This document shows, piece after piece, positions 27,201-38,437 of a stretch of 64,000 nucleotides of DNA (its first letter is position 1; the number at the start of each line of letters is the position of its first letter). The notes beneath the pieces are model-generated. The model was not told where the DNA came from. It was given only the letters and a program-made list of their open reading frames with translations, and made no database searches. This DNA comes from Pisaster brevispinus (Eukaryota; Echinodermata; Asteroidea; Forcipulatida; Asteriidae). Location: NCBI GenBank assembly GCA_023634235.1, contig JAMKCF010000009.1:9362001-9426000 (forward strand), read 5' to 3'. The position numbers and the translations under genes were made by a program.

Positions 27201-30200
27201 CTCACACAACGGATTAAACCCAAATTTCTTTGTTATTTCATGTTTATGGTTGATCACACAAAACATGAACACTGTCTGCGACTATCTAGTCAGCTCCACC
27301 AATTCTGTACCTTTAAGCTCAGATACCAAACCTCCAAGTCTGATTTTTTGTCTCTCTCTCTCTCAAGGTGTCGGGAAGTTTATGAAGGAAAAGAACCCCA
27401 ACGTCAAAGTGGTCCTGGCCGATCCACAAGGCAGTGTACTCTTCAACCATGTCAAGCACGGCAAGCTAGAAAGGTCTGAAGGGTCATCCATCACAGAGGG
27501 CATAGGTCAGGGTCGGGTCACCGACAATTTCAAGGAAGCCCCCGTGGACGATGCAATATGTGTACTGGACACAGATGCAGTACTTATGGTGAGCACTTTG
27601 TATGTGTTTAATGATATGGTACTACATTGGTTAGAAGTAGTAAAGAAAAAAACTCTTAAAGTTAGGGTCATAGATTGGTTTTTGTCAATGCAATGCTGAT
27701 TTATAGGTAAAATTATAAAGAAAGACAATAAAAGTCACATGTGAAAGTTTCGCCTGAATACAGTGTCTTTTTGTTGAGAAAACAGCAAATATAGTCACAG
27801 TATTTTTACAAGAACATCAAATCTATCCACATTTAGTGGGTACCAACCACATCTCTGGCGGCAGCATTCGTGAATAGACACCAACCCTCGAATATCTGAG
27901 AAATGATTCATGCATGAATCATTTCTCAGATTCAAATGTTTTGGGGTGAAAAATTATCCACACCGTATTTCTTTGAAGGGACAATAATGCACTTAAACAC
28001 ACCATAAAAATGAATTTTGCACAAAACTTGTACAGTCTATTGCCAAAATTTATGTCATATTGATCCAATTCATCCGACGTCATCGTGACAATAATCTTGG
28101 TTGCGCCATTCTGGGATTCCATGTCCCTGTGTGTTATACAGTTTTGTGTGCAGTTTAGTTGATGCAGCGTATACACGCTTACCGTAATGTTTACATGCAA
28201 CTCGACTCTCAAAATTGGTGAGTGTGGCTGACATTAGCCAAGTGTGGTGTTGGTGCAGATGGCAGTTCGCGCATAACTCAAATGATCACCAGAGTGATTA
28301 CTGACAATTATATCGCATGCAAGCTGTAGATGGTTCGATGCGTAATCCTTATTTTTAGCCTGTATTTTTAGTTGGATATGCTATCATTATGATATACGTG
28401 TGTGACGGACATTAACTTGCTCTCAACAGACTTTCCGCTTGCTACATGAGGAAGGTTTCTATGTCGGAGCTTCATCGGGTCTGAATGTAGCTGGAGCTGT
28501 GCAGGTAGGTACTGAGCTCAAAATAAACAAATAAAAACAAATTCCACCATACCACTAGTCTTGAAATCAAGTCGGTAATTGTTGTGCGGTCTAGTTGCGG
28601 GGACGGTACACACATCCTCGATCCCAATATGTGTGTGAGTCAGTCGCAATTACCGTCTTGAATAACTTGTACCCAGCTTTGTACACATGCAATTGGACTT
28701 GCTACCAAAATTGGACGGAGCAGTTTGATTGGTTAATAATCGCAAAAACATGAATATTCATCATACATCTTGCAGCGTATGGCACCATGCAGCTACCAGG
28801 CGCACAATTCATTCTTTGATAGGGGGTTTATTATAAATAGTAACATTTTATGATAATGCATTGGTCAAATTTATCTTAAAAGAAAGTTTAAAAGTTGTTA
28901 CAATGATTAAAATATTATGCTTTTTACATTGATTTTGGCAAATAAACTAATAAAAAAATTTTAAAAAGCAAACAGAAAAGATACATTCCCATGTTTATAA
29001 TGAATTCTTCCAATTTTGTCAGACGATCTACCATTGGCCCTCTCTATGGCAACTTTTGCATATGCAATGTATAATTTACCCTATATGAATATTCGGCCGG
29101 GAACAAGCTACTCAAGTCGTTAGAGCTGACGGATCTTGCCACCCGCTACCTACGACCGTTGCATGAATGTATAATTGCACTGTGACTGTTGCATGAACGG
29201 CGGGATGTGTGTTTGTAATAGGCAGCGCTGGCAGACAAATAGACACTGACTAACGACTTGTCATCAAGTCTACCATACCACAGGTCTTGCTCAGAGCTTT
29301 CTTTCATTGGACCAGAAATAGTTCTGGAAGACATCAAATCTGGTCTTTGTTTTTTCTAAATGCTATTGGTTATGTTCTTTCGTGTAAACTGGTCTTTCCC
29401 TGATTTGATTAAAAACCAACTTGCTTTTTACATTCTCCAGTTCTCCTGAAGACAAGCAGAGTATACTCTGAAATGTCGAGACCACCAGAGATCTTTTGAG
29501 AGCCAGCACTCCTCCCAAAGGAGATTTACACATACTAGTAGTATGTACCAATTTTTTAGGGGGTTTTCGAGCAATCCCGGTGGTCTAGTTGGTAAGACAC
29601 TGCTCTAGATTTGCAAAGGTCGTGGGTTCGAATCCCACCCGAGTAATATGCCTGTGATTTTTTTCACAGAACTCGGGAAAGTAATGAGTATACAGTGCTA
29701 ACACACATCGGTGTAGGGTAAAAACCAAAATTAATATTCTTTATCCCCGATGCAAAATTAACATCTAATAAATCGTTGCGGAACCCGCTGCTAAAATATA
29801 GGATTCGAACTGCCTCTAGCTACCGAGCAATCCCGGTGGTCTAGTTGGTAAGACACTGCTCTAGATTTGCAAATGTCGTGGGTTCGAATCCCACCAGAGT
29901 AATATGCCTGTGATTTTTTTCACAGAATTTGGGAAAGTACCGAGTATACAGTGCTAACACACATCGGTGTTAACACATGTTAATAATGGATATATAGTGC
30001 TGGTGTTTGCTAACTTCTTCTCTCTCTTCCAACCTTTGATTTTTTCTTTTGTGTTTCTAACCTCTTGTGGTTAAACTTTCTATTTCTTAATGTTTTCTGC
30101 CAGTCTCTCTCTCTCTCTCTCTCTCTCTTTATTTCTTTCCACTTGGCTGCTTCTGTTACACCAGCATACCAGTTTATGTGTGTTGTGTTGTCATTCAGCC

Positions 30201-32675
30201 TTCGAAAAAGACTCTGCTACGGTCGCGACTCGGACTACCACCTATTTTCTTTTGCATTTATACCATAGGTCCTTTTGGCTAGTGAGCAGTTTGCAACAGC
30301 TAGTTCTTTTCTTTCTTTCTTTCTCAAAAAAATTGCTGCTTGGCTATCTGAAAGCAAAGAGCAGGGAGGAGTTTGCATAGCCTTCGTGGAATCTGCTTAA
30401 TACTTTACAAATTGTTGTTATCGCTATTTAGGTTGCTAAGATGATGGGCCCAGGTCATCTGATAACCACCTGTTTGTGTGACACCGGTCAGAAATACTAC
30501 GCAAGACTCTTCAGCAAGGAATGGTTGGCGAGTAAAGGTAAGTACTGCTTCTGAATCTTTAAGAGCATGGTGGTTCATTTAAAGTGCACAGTTTTCAAGA
30601 ACTAAATCATAGAACTTACATTATGCACATATATTGAAAAGAAAAACAGTTTTATATGTTGTCCTGCAAGTTTTATACATTGACTCCTTTTCCACCGGAC
30701 TGCTTCTGTTGCACTAATACACCTTTATTATTACTATGTTATTACTATATATTTCTGGTAATGAAACCAAGGATGTCTCATAAGTGAACTTAGTCACTGT
30801 AGCTCGCAAGACTGAAGAAACCTGTAAACGAGGGTGCTTGCTATGTGAACCAGAAACACCAGGGTTAACCCCCTACTCTTCCATGATAAGTGTTCTAGGT
30901 TCATTTGCATGCAATACCAATCCTAGTACATGGGACCTTCTGGCTTAATGTCCCATCTGAAGGACAAAACAATAATAGTAAAGTATCTTGCTCAAGGACA
31001 CAAGTACCACGACCGGGACTCGAACCCACACTCCGCTGATCATAAACACCAGAGCTTGAGTATGTGTGTGTGTTGTATTGTCATAGGACTCTGCTGGAGA
31101 GTCGAAACCTGTGGCTATTAACAATGTTTGCAAATCAGAAACCCATGTAAAACTAGTTACCTGTTTTACAATTTGGGGTCAAAGTATACGCAGAAGACTT
31201 GGGTGTGACTTAGAAGTTCCATTCGATCAATGCTCAAACTGTGCCATGATGAAGCTTTCCATCTATTTGAGGTACCCCTCCCAAACCTTAATGACACAGC
31301 AGTAACGGTCATACAGTTTATGTGGGATACACTGGCAATGTCTGTTTGCCATTTCCATTTGAAGCAATTGGCATAGTAGACTGGCTTTTTTATCTTTTAT
31401 CTGTCAGGATAAAGACGGGCATTGGTGTTAGAACTCAATAGTTTCATTGATTGAGTTCTAACAATTGGGGGTGTCTACCTGTTGAAACAGAGAACTTTAA
31501 CAAAAGGGATCCAGGTTTTTCGACAGAGTGGGGATGTCCTCGCTTGGCTGTCTTGTACAGATCCAATGGGGACGTTGCTAAAAGCAAACAAAGTCAAAAC
31601 AATGGGAGAACAATATACATGTATAACTGGGTCCACAAACTTGTGCATACAAGTGTGTTTGTAGTGCATAGCACCCTTATAGCCTTCTTTTTGAACAATG
31701 TTCCATTTTGGAGCTGGTATCCGTAATTTTAGTGGTGTCCAAAACTTGGTTCTACAAAATAGCGGACCATGTTAGCTCACAAAGTAAAAGAAAAAACCAC
31801 ACATTTTCAAGGATATTTGTGTAACTCATCTTTCCAACCATATTCTTTTCATAACAAGTGCTTTTTATAGCCCGAAGCGGCCAATCCGAAGGCAGTGTGT
31901 CTCTTTAAAGGATACAACGCCATTAAAGAAACTTAGCAAAAAGTCAAGGCTTCACAGCCATCGATCATTGGTAGTTGTGTGATGGTGTGGAATGATGGTA
32001 TATGGCAAAATTCATGAGCCTCAAGTGATGCCTTCGGGTGTTTGGGGGTAATAATAATAATAATAATAATAATAACCAGTTCTTATATAGCGCATTTCAC
32101 AATAACGTCTCATTGCGCTTTACATTAGTGCCCTGGTCATTGGGCCAATAACATTCCTGTAATCTTTCTCAGCTCCCTGGGGAGTATACAGCCCCGGGCT
32201 GCCGTGGCGCTCCGAAGGCTTTTTCAAACACAATATCAACCTCTACCCTCACAGGTACCCATTTTATACCCCTGGGTGAAGAGAAGCAATTATAGTAAAG
32301 TATCTTGCTCAAGGACACAAGTGTCATGACCGGGTAGAAGAATAGAGGCTGAGATGTCACCCCAAGAGCTGCCAACACTCCCTGATTCTGTAGAAAGTTC
32401 CCCGAAAATAAACCAGTCTTTCCATGTTCTGATGAACAGTTTTGAAAATCGCCCTGATTATGGAAACTCTTCCCTATTATGTTGAATGTAATTCTAAATT
32501 TTTCCCTGATTGTTGTATAAAATATCTGTGATTGCAAGATGCAAAGTTTGGCAGGTCTGTACCCCTCCCCTCCCCTCATCAACATACCCCAAAAGTAAAT
32601 GCATTCCTTATGATTGTTTCTGTGCTAGGTCTGCTGGACTGTTTACCTGCTGAGTACCAATCAACGCTTCATTAA
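21199..32675 (+). CDS. Cysteine synthase-like PLP enzyme, eleven coding exons
   Basis: Exons: 21199-21273, 22147-22184, 23389-23525, 24336-24386, 25192-25355, 26327-26441, 26818-26871, 27368-27588, 28430-28504, 30432-30537 and 32629-32675. All introns are GT-AG with consistent phases, giving 360 residues and stop TAA at 32673. The first 25 residues are basic and free of acidic residues, a possible mitochondrial presequence. Family hallmarks: VGKTPLIRL near residue 36; GGSVKDRAA with the presumed PLP-binding Lys69; [12 protein letters not shown] at 94-105; the phosphate-binding loop STGTGGT at 203-209; EGIGQGRVT in the C-terminal half; [11 protein letters not shown] near 298-308. It has one catalytic domain, with no heme region and no CBS regulatory pair, so it fits O-acetylserine (or related) sulfhydrylases better than full cystathionine beta-synthase. 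The WTNQFDN, GPEIWDQ and EGIGQGR segments resemble bacterial and fungal cysteine synthases. Real substrate unknown. Read-through of exon 10 would stop at 30552. Confidence 0.92.
24195..24226. repeat. GAT microsatellite
   Basis: About ten to eleven GAT units inside intron 3 of the cysteine synthase-like gene. On the minus strand this gives a false poly-serine frame. Confidence 0.9.
24645..25052. repeat. MITE-like element, same family as 35087-35581
   Basis: It shares the ordered phrases AGAGTCCTAATGAAAG, ATGTCATCGGACAGCAAAAA, GAATGCAGGAATGAACTG and CAAAAATGTACAGAC with the copy at 35087. The ends are inverted: AGTTTAGTGATGCACTCG on the left against GAGTGGATCACAAAAGTGAA on the right. It lies in the intron between exons 24386 and 25192. 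Confidence 0.65.
26562..26689 (-). repeat. tRNA-derived SINE, family 1, reverse orientation
   Basis: Read on the minus strand it gives GAATGGCTTCTGACTGGCAC, the AACAAAGATATTGACAAAAT block, GATGGCTCAGTTGGTGGCAC and AGTCAATTTTTCTTTATTCA. The order matches the plus-strand copies at 48338 and 52144. It lies in the intron between exons 26441 and 26818. Confidence 0.8.
26999..27315 (+). repeat. Dispersed repeat shared with 46872-47215
   Basis: Ordered matches to the downstream copy include TCTGAAAGCTTA, GTGAAATATTTCCCTCT, AACAGCTGATT, ACAATGTGTTT, CATGGTTTTTCA, TTTTCTCCT...TCACACAACG and AAACATGAACACTGTC. It is intronic, just upstream of exon 27368-27588. Confidence 0.75.
27896..27929. repeat. 34-bp perfect palindrome
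   Basis: CTGAGAAATGATTCATG is followed directly by its exact complement CATGAATCATTTCTCAG, with no spacer. It lies in the intron between exons 27588 and 28430 and is flanked by dispersed repeat sequence. It could be a cruciform or the junction of two inverted repeat copies. Confidence 0.9.
28060..28140 (+). repeat. Dispersed repeat copy (family of 8225-8345)
   Basis: It contains CAATTCATCCGACGTCATCG, CTTGGTTGCGCCAT and CCATGTCCCTGTGTG, the complements of the phrases at 8225-8345. It is intronic in the cysteine synthase-like gene. Confidence 0.55.
29569..29824 (+). repeat. tRNA-derived SINE, family 2, first of a tandem pair
   Basis: It has a tRNA-like box A region, GGTGGTCTAGTTGGTAAGAC, and box B, GTGGGTTCGAATCCC. 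These are followed by TGCCTGTGATTTTTTTCACA and a tail with CAGTGCTAACACACATCGG. The unit repeats starting at 29825, a period of 256 bp. It lies in the intron between exons 28504 and 30432. It cannot fold as a functional tRNA over its length, so I call it a SINE. Confidence 0.8.
29825..29967 (+). repeat. tRNA-derived SINE, family 2, second tandem copy
   Basis: It begins with GAGCAATCCCGGTGGTCTAG, the same start as the copy at 29569. It matches that copy closely through CAGTGCTAACACACATCGG and then diverges. The high identity suggests a recent local duplication. Confidence 0.8.
30104..30128. repeat. CT microsatellite
   Basis: A run of CT dinucleotides in the intron preceding exon 30432. It is not adjacent to the acceptor, so it is not that exon's polypyrimidine tract. 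Confidence 0.9.
30742..31062 (-). repeat. Dispersed SINE-like repeat with box B on the minus strand
   Basis: The plus strand reads GACCGGGACTCGAACCCACA, whose complement carries the tRNA box B core GGGTTCGAGTCCC. Next to it is CTTGCTCAAGGACACAAGT, a phrase also seen at 32310-32330 and 44090-44115. The left half matches 1917-2115. It lies between exons 10 and 11 of the cysteine synthase-like gene. Confidence 0.7.
31480..31625 (+). repeat. Isolated unit of the 15.3-16.4 kb repeat field
   Basis: It contains ACTTTAACAAAAGGGATCCA, a GGGGATGTCCTCGCTT block, CCAATGGGGACGTTGC and ACAATGGGAGAACAA. These have the same order and spacing as one unit of the field at 15290-16420. Confidence 0.7.
32050..32345 (-). 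repeat. Dispersed repeat with AAT microsatellite and CTTGCTCAAGGACACAAGT
   Basis: It starts with an ATA/AAT run at 32050-32075. It continues with TATATAGCGCATTTCACAAT, CATTGCGCTTTACATTAGTG and TATCTTGCTCAAGGACACAA, and ends near CATGACCGGG. The last part is shared with the repeat at 30742-31062. It is intronic, just upstream of the last exon of the cysteine synthase-like gene. Confidence 0.65.
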
Positions 32676-33858
32676 CTCAGTGTGCTCAACTTCCATGGTT
32701 CTCTGCAACTCCTATCATTTGGTTTTTCTTTTCTTAAAAAAGGAAAATAATGCTATGTCCGCATTGGTGGCTGTACACAGCTCTGTGCTGCATACACTCT
32801 GTTGACATTCCTTTGTTTTGTGCACTTAAGAAAACAAAAATTATCCTCAACACTGTGAAAAAACCTGTGTGGACGTATGTAAGTCCACAACAGTGTTTCA
32901 AATCCCTACATTGTGTGGACTTCTTTTGTTCTCAGGTCCACACTTTGAATGTAACGCTTAAGCAGCTGTGGCTGTTGCTAAGGGTGTTTGTTACTAAGGG
33001 CAACCTATGCTCCAACCCTTAACATGAACCACTTCGCAAATACCCGGTATGCTCCTGACCAAATCTGGTCACTAGCAAAACCAGCATGCACCTTACTTTA
33101 AACAATCCAACAACCCATACACGACCTGTTTATTCAAAAACATAGACATACCCACGGCTATGTCCCCCATTCCCCACACAATTGTTGCAACCCCGCATCT
33201 TTTCATTCAAGATGTAACAAGAGATTTACCCAATTCTCGAAAAAAAAAAACGTTCACTACTGACCCATATGGTCATAAAAAGGTCATACTATTTCGGTTG
33301 AACTATTTCCCCACAACTTCCCAGTTAAAATAACACAAGAAGATATAGTCCAGCACAGTTTACCACATTTTGAATTGTATTATCACAAATACATTTTTCA
33401 AATTACAAGTCAACAGATACAGCGTCACTAGATGGGATAGCACCAACATTTATTATCCTCAAAGTCAGTTTTGTGATCCACTCATTACCCATCGCGGAAT
33501 GTATTATGTAATAACGAGTAGCTTTACGTTAAATTTATCCTAATTAGTGCTTGGAGGTAGCTTCCTTTTTTCCTTTCTGTTTACTTTAAGAATCGGTTTG
33601 ATCTTTAACTTTACGAGATCATTTCTTTTTAAATGAAGATTTAGTTTAGAAAAGTGGCAATAATTCAAGAATCAGAAATTAATATATGCCTTCACCTTTT
33701 TATAAAATCAAAAGATAAACTATATTTTTGGAAATACATGTAGTCATTAGTTCATGAGTGTAGGTCGTTAAGTACAACACAAGATTAAATATGGTACACT
33801 ACTTGAAGGTTATGTATTTTTCAAAGAAGTATTTTTCTAGGAATGAACTTGCTTTTAA

Positions 33859-33864
33859 AATAAA
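33859..33864 (+). terminator. Candidate poly(A) signal, cysteine synthase-like gene
   Basis: AATAAA lies about 1.2 kb after the stop codon at 32675. A second AATAAA is at 34036-34041. Which of these is used, if either, cannot be told from sequence. Confidence 0.3.
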
Positions 33865-35086
33865 ATCGTATAAAAAAAATTTCAGCAAGTGGGTCTTGCA
33901 TGATATTTATATACGATTTTTTTAAAAGTATTATTTGTTTGTTTTGTAAAATTTTACTGCAGCTTTTGGGTGGCTGATTATTGTAAACTCTTCAAGTTAA
34001 CCATAAAGCCACTGTTTATAAAGACAAACGTGGTGAATAAATCTTAGCTTTACTTTATATTTTGTTCATGTGTGTATAAGCTTATAAGCGTCCATAACTT
34101 TTGTGGGTTTTTTTGTGGCATTAGTTGCTCACAATGCTCGGTTGCACAAAGCACCAAGATTCATCTGAAGACTTAAGTTGTCAATATTACCATGGTCATT
34201 TGTATTGTGATGTCACACTTTGCTTAGCAACTAAGATTGATTCGCATCTTCAGATCAGTCTTTAGCTGTTTGTGTATTCACGTCCCAGGTCAGCTAGTTG
34301 TAGTTGTAGATATTTTCTGCTGACGAAAGCGGCCATAGCAGAGTTTCTATTTCATAAAAGCATTAGCAAAGCAAAAGAGAAGCCAGCTTGCCGGCAGTTC
34401 TTGTTAGCAGATGAGTGGCGCAAATCCATTTCAACTATAGGCAGTGCTTGATTATTTTGTCAACATGTCACCACAGGTCTTAGGCAATACTTTAATAGTA
34501 AATCACCAATAACATTTTAATATTCCACGTTTCACAAAATTGCTCAGTTCAAAAGTTGTTATCTGTGCACTAATTGTTCTGTTGGATGTGTAATAAAAAT
34601 CAATAAACTCTGATAATGGCGGACCATGAACAATTGCAAGGGGTCAATAGTTGTAGTTTCTAGCTAATCCAGTTTATCTCACACATCAAAAGGTGGCAGA
34701 CATTTGTTCTCATGCAGCCTCTGTGCGAATACTTTTTGGTGTAACTGTGTCAATGGCTTGATAAACAGTTGTATTGCTGTACACAGATAACTTAATATTA
34801 TCCATGGAAACATCAAGTTGTTCAACCACTGGTTCTTTTCACAAACATAACTCATGAGAGAGATTTCATGTATTACATGGTGGTACCGGCAACCTATACT
34901 TAGCTTGCCCTCCCCACCATGCATAGTTTGCAAATCCTACTTACTATCTTGTGTGCTCATAAAGGTTGGGTCGTAGACTTTTTTTTTTTTCAATGTAATG
35001 CTCATTTAATTGTTAACACAGATACAATAAAAATCACCTGTGAAAGTTTCAACTGACTATAGTCACAGCACAGCAATATTAAAAAA

Positions 35087-35581
35087 GGGCTCCAGGGTTG
35101 AATTGAGTTTTGTGATGAACTCCCAATAGATAGAGTCCTCATGAAAGTGGGGAGAAGTTACCAGTTTCTACCTCATGCTGAAATTGTGTAAAAAAACAAA
35201 ACATGTTACTTGATACTCTTTCAGAGCGAAATTTTAAACATGAAGTCATCGGACAGCAAAAACAAATGTGTCCGTACATTCCAAAGACGAATTTCTGCTC
35301 CAGTCCTCAGCTCAATTTCAATGCCGTTTTGATCAGATATCATCAGAATGCAGGAGTGAACTGAACATTTTCTGTACAAAAATGTACAGACCATTTTATA
35401 TACACTGTATTTAATATAACGACATCGAACATTTTGGGAATTTGACTTAAAATTGCACTGGATATCGAACACAGCGGCATTTTACACCATTAATGTGAGG
35501 TTAGCTAGAGAGTTTTATAAGGACTCTATCTATTGGGAAAATTAGCGGATCACAAAACTGAATTTGACCTTGGTGAGCCCC
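35087..35581. repeat. MITE with roughly 60-bp terminal inverted repeats
   Basis: The left end is GGGCTCCAGGGTTGAATTGA and continues GTTTTGTGATGAACTCCCAA. The right end, complemented, is GGGGCTCACCAAGGTCAAAT and continues TCAGTTTTGTGATCCGC. Both then read CCCAATAGATAGAGTCCT. No obvious target-site duplication is visible. It belongs to the same family as 24645-25052, and a fragment of the right end is near 39692-39745. Confidence 0.75.
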
Positions 35582-36271
35582 TCTTTAATGTTTACACCAT
35601 TAATGCTCAACGAGGCAAAAGACACACTGGGTGAACTTCATTACATTATGGAAATGAGAACAGCTGAGGGTGCCAATCTTCTGTACATCAACATTTTAAT
35701 TCACACAGCTTTTTCTATTCTCACCCCAAGTATTACATACATTTTATTAGTTTTTTACCCATTTGCCAGTGGAAATCAAATTTCCGTATTTTACAAAATG
35801 TGGACAACAAATGCTGTCTAATCTAATGTAATATTGAAATGAGTCATATACAAACTGGTTTCCCTTTTCATGAGTAATTATGAAGCAATTCTAAGCTGCC
35901 ATTGATTATAAAAACGTGCTTTAAACATTGAACACCCAATTTAGGTTTGGCTTTTCATGTTGTGCTTTCATATGTATACTTTTTTTGTGATGAAACAACT
36001 TCAGTGACAATGTGAAAAAAGGGTTCTATACGTTGATTTGAAAATTCCGCTTGTACATCACTGTTGTAACAATTAATCCCCGGGTGCATATCAATTGTTA
36101 CTTCTGCCACACTGACTGTTCGAAATATAAAACAAACAATTTATTTAGGATGAAATTCAATCATTTTAAAGATTTTAAAGACAGGGTACAGGATTGGTGT
36201 TTGATTTGGGGGGGGGGGGATTCAATATGAAAGCTCTTTAACTATAGAGTTCTTACCAGTACCAGTTTTTC

Positions 36272-36402
36272 CGGAACAAAGATACTGTATTGAAAAAATA
36301 AGGAGACCACCAACACATATGGTTGGACACCAGCATGTTAATCCAAATGTTGCGGGTTTAAGTCCCGCTCTTACTAGTCAATATTTCTTTGTTCAGCCCA
36401 AA
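36272..36402 (+). repeat. tRNA-derived SINE, family 1
   Basis: It keeps the head GGAACAAAGATACTG, the block GGAGACCACCAACA, a degraded box A, box B TGCGGGTTTAAGTCCCGCTC, and the tail AGTCAATATTTCTTTGTTCA. Confidence 0.75.
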
Positions 36403-37632
36403 CCATGTACCAGCTTTCACAAGAGGAGCATTTCTTAAATACTGTCAAAGCCAAGAAAGCAGTAATTGGAAATCCCCCAAATACCATTTTCGGCTTATTT
36501 TGATTGCCACAATTATCAAAATTCCGATATGGGCGTGCACAATAAACACCGTTTTCATTGTTTTTCCGAAACCACTAAATTTGATGAAAACTCCATTAGT
36601 TTGTTGTGTGTATAATTGAAAACGAGCGGATGAACAAAATGAATTTACTCCTTCAAAATCCAATAGTGTACTAGATTATACTTAATGTTTTCCTATTCTG
36701 GCAAACTGAGAGAAAATTGAGAAGAAAAAAAACCCATTATTTTTAAGGTTATTCCAATACTGAAAGTTAAACATGTAGTTTGACCCTTTGGATTGTATAA
36801 TGACCTCAACGTGGTCATCAATTAAGTCAAACTGTTTGCCGTACTTCCTAAAAGAAAATAGTTTCATTTTCCATCCTTCAGAGAAAAATTATAATAATGT
36901 AATGATGTGATACAGAAAGGACATTTCTGGGTTACATTTTAAATGCTATACTCTCCTTTCTTTGTCATTCTACTGTGGTTTTTCCTGAGGTGTGGTTTCA
37001 CAAGAAGTGCCAGATTATTTGTCAAGATTACCAACTCTCTTATTTGATGACTACAGAAGGTGAACATTTTCCTACTTGAGGTATGATAAGCCCGGAGTGG
37101 TAATGGTTGAAGTCTGAAAGTGGAAGCATATTTCTTCTTCTTTTTTTAAGCTGATGCCAATTGATATGACAAATCTGATATTCTGCACCTGTGTATGAGA
37201 CCACTGTCACCAACATTCACTTTCTCGCTTGTGAGTTTGACAAACGTCTTGCATAGTTTCATGTGGTATAGAGAGTCTGCCTCCTCGCGGACTGGGTTCA
37301 TAAAACTTGTAAGCACAGAAAATCTCGCTCAGCAGAGACAGCTGGTTACCAGACAACCTGAAGTTTACCTTGTTGCAACTGGTGCCCCACTCGACTTTTG
37401 CAAATAGATTTACTAAGCATTATTTGCTGCTAAAACAGATTTATGAAATTGGGCCCTGGTATGAGTGATAGTATCACCAGCCACCAGAATCGTGGTGCAT
37501 TCAACAAGTAATGCACAAGTCTTCATTATTCTTTCGCCGCAGATCTCAATGTCTCTCACAGGCAAACTGGGCCTACTGACTTACTTTTGATTGATGCATA
37601 TTGTTTGTGTTTTACCCATACACCAATTTGTG

Positions 37633-37885
37633 TAATCAGTACTTTCCCTGAGTCCTGCGAAAAAAACAATCCACAGACATATGTCGAGTGGGAGAGGGGA
37701 ACCCACGAACTTTGCCAGAGCTTCTAGAGCAGATGTCTTACCACTGGACCACCAAGATTGCCTGGTAGCTAGAGAGGCAGTTCAAATCTATAGAGGTAGT
37801 TCAAGCAGTGGGTTCCACATTGGTGTGTATGAGTAAACCACAACTAATATCCTTCATCCTCGATGCAAGTTTAACATTTATTTGA
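37633..37885 (-). repeat. tRNA-derived SINE, family 2, reverse orientation
   Basis: On the minus strand it reads TTGGTGGTCCAGTGGTAAGA, then GTTCGTGGGTTCCCCTCTCC, and the TGTGGATTGTTTTTTTCGCA tail. This is the order of the tandem pair at 29569-29967 with more divergence. The leading CATCGAGGATGAAGGATATT block matches the spacer of that unit. Confidence 0.7.
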
Positions 37886-38437
37886 TGTACTTCATGTCAA
37901 AAAACTGCAAACTACAGAATAAGTCCGAATGTACTCTTCCTAAGACCACTCAGCTCTTGTGAGCAGACGCTTTAGCATCGGAGATCGAACAGCAACCAAG
38001 ACAGAAGGTATTTTTTCATTAAATTAATTTTGTCCAAAGCATACTCATTATCAACATTAACCACTTGATTATTTCTCAGTTGTTATGTATTTATTTCAAT
38101 TCATTGATAGCAGTATTACCAGCCTACATTCAAGATGGAGTTAAATTTATCACTGGATAGAACTGAATACTCCACTCGGGGGAAAAAATACATCCTCTAA
38201 ATGACTTTCATTTATAAATTGAAATAATGTGTAACTTTTAATTAGTAGAACTCAATTTTTTCTTTCTTCTTCTTTCATGTAATCATCTGTATTTTCCTTA
38301 AGATGCTTTTATGATATTTCATGTGAGGATGCCTTTATTATTAATATTTACTAATTTGAATGCGTTTCAGTATCAAGGTTGCAGTATTGAACAATTTTTT
38401 GTCTTTTCTAATACCTGAGCATATTCTTTGTTTGAAG

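Larger units (their letters stand above)
32676..38437. other. Gap between the cysteine synthase-like gene and the kinase
   Basis: I searched this stretch for ectodomain or signal-peptide exons of the kinase that would end in phase 1, and found none I can support. It contains possible poly(A) signals for the upstream gene (ATTAAA at 33784, AATAAA at 33859 and 34036), a half-MITE at about 34140-34270, the MITE at 35087-35581, and SINEs at 36272 and 37633. Confidence 0.6.

Noticed and set aside
29569..29660. Functional tRNA gene
   Set aside because: Box A and box B are present, but the acceptor stem does not pair cleanly and the sequence is part of a longer dispersed, duplicated SINE.
30552..30554. 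Stop after read-through of exon 10 as the main end of the cysteine synthase-like protein
   Set aside because: The GTAAGT donor at 30538 is strong and the exon at 32629 continues with [10 protein letters not shown], which fits the usual end of this family better.
37195..37407. Candidate signal-peptide exon for the kinase
   Set aside because: The ATG-started frame has a donor-like GTGAGT after about 12 codons, but in phase 0, which does not fit the phase 1 start of exon 38438.
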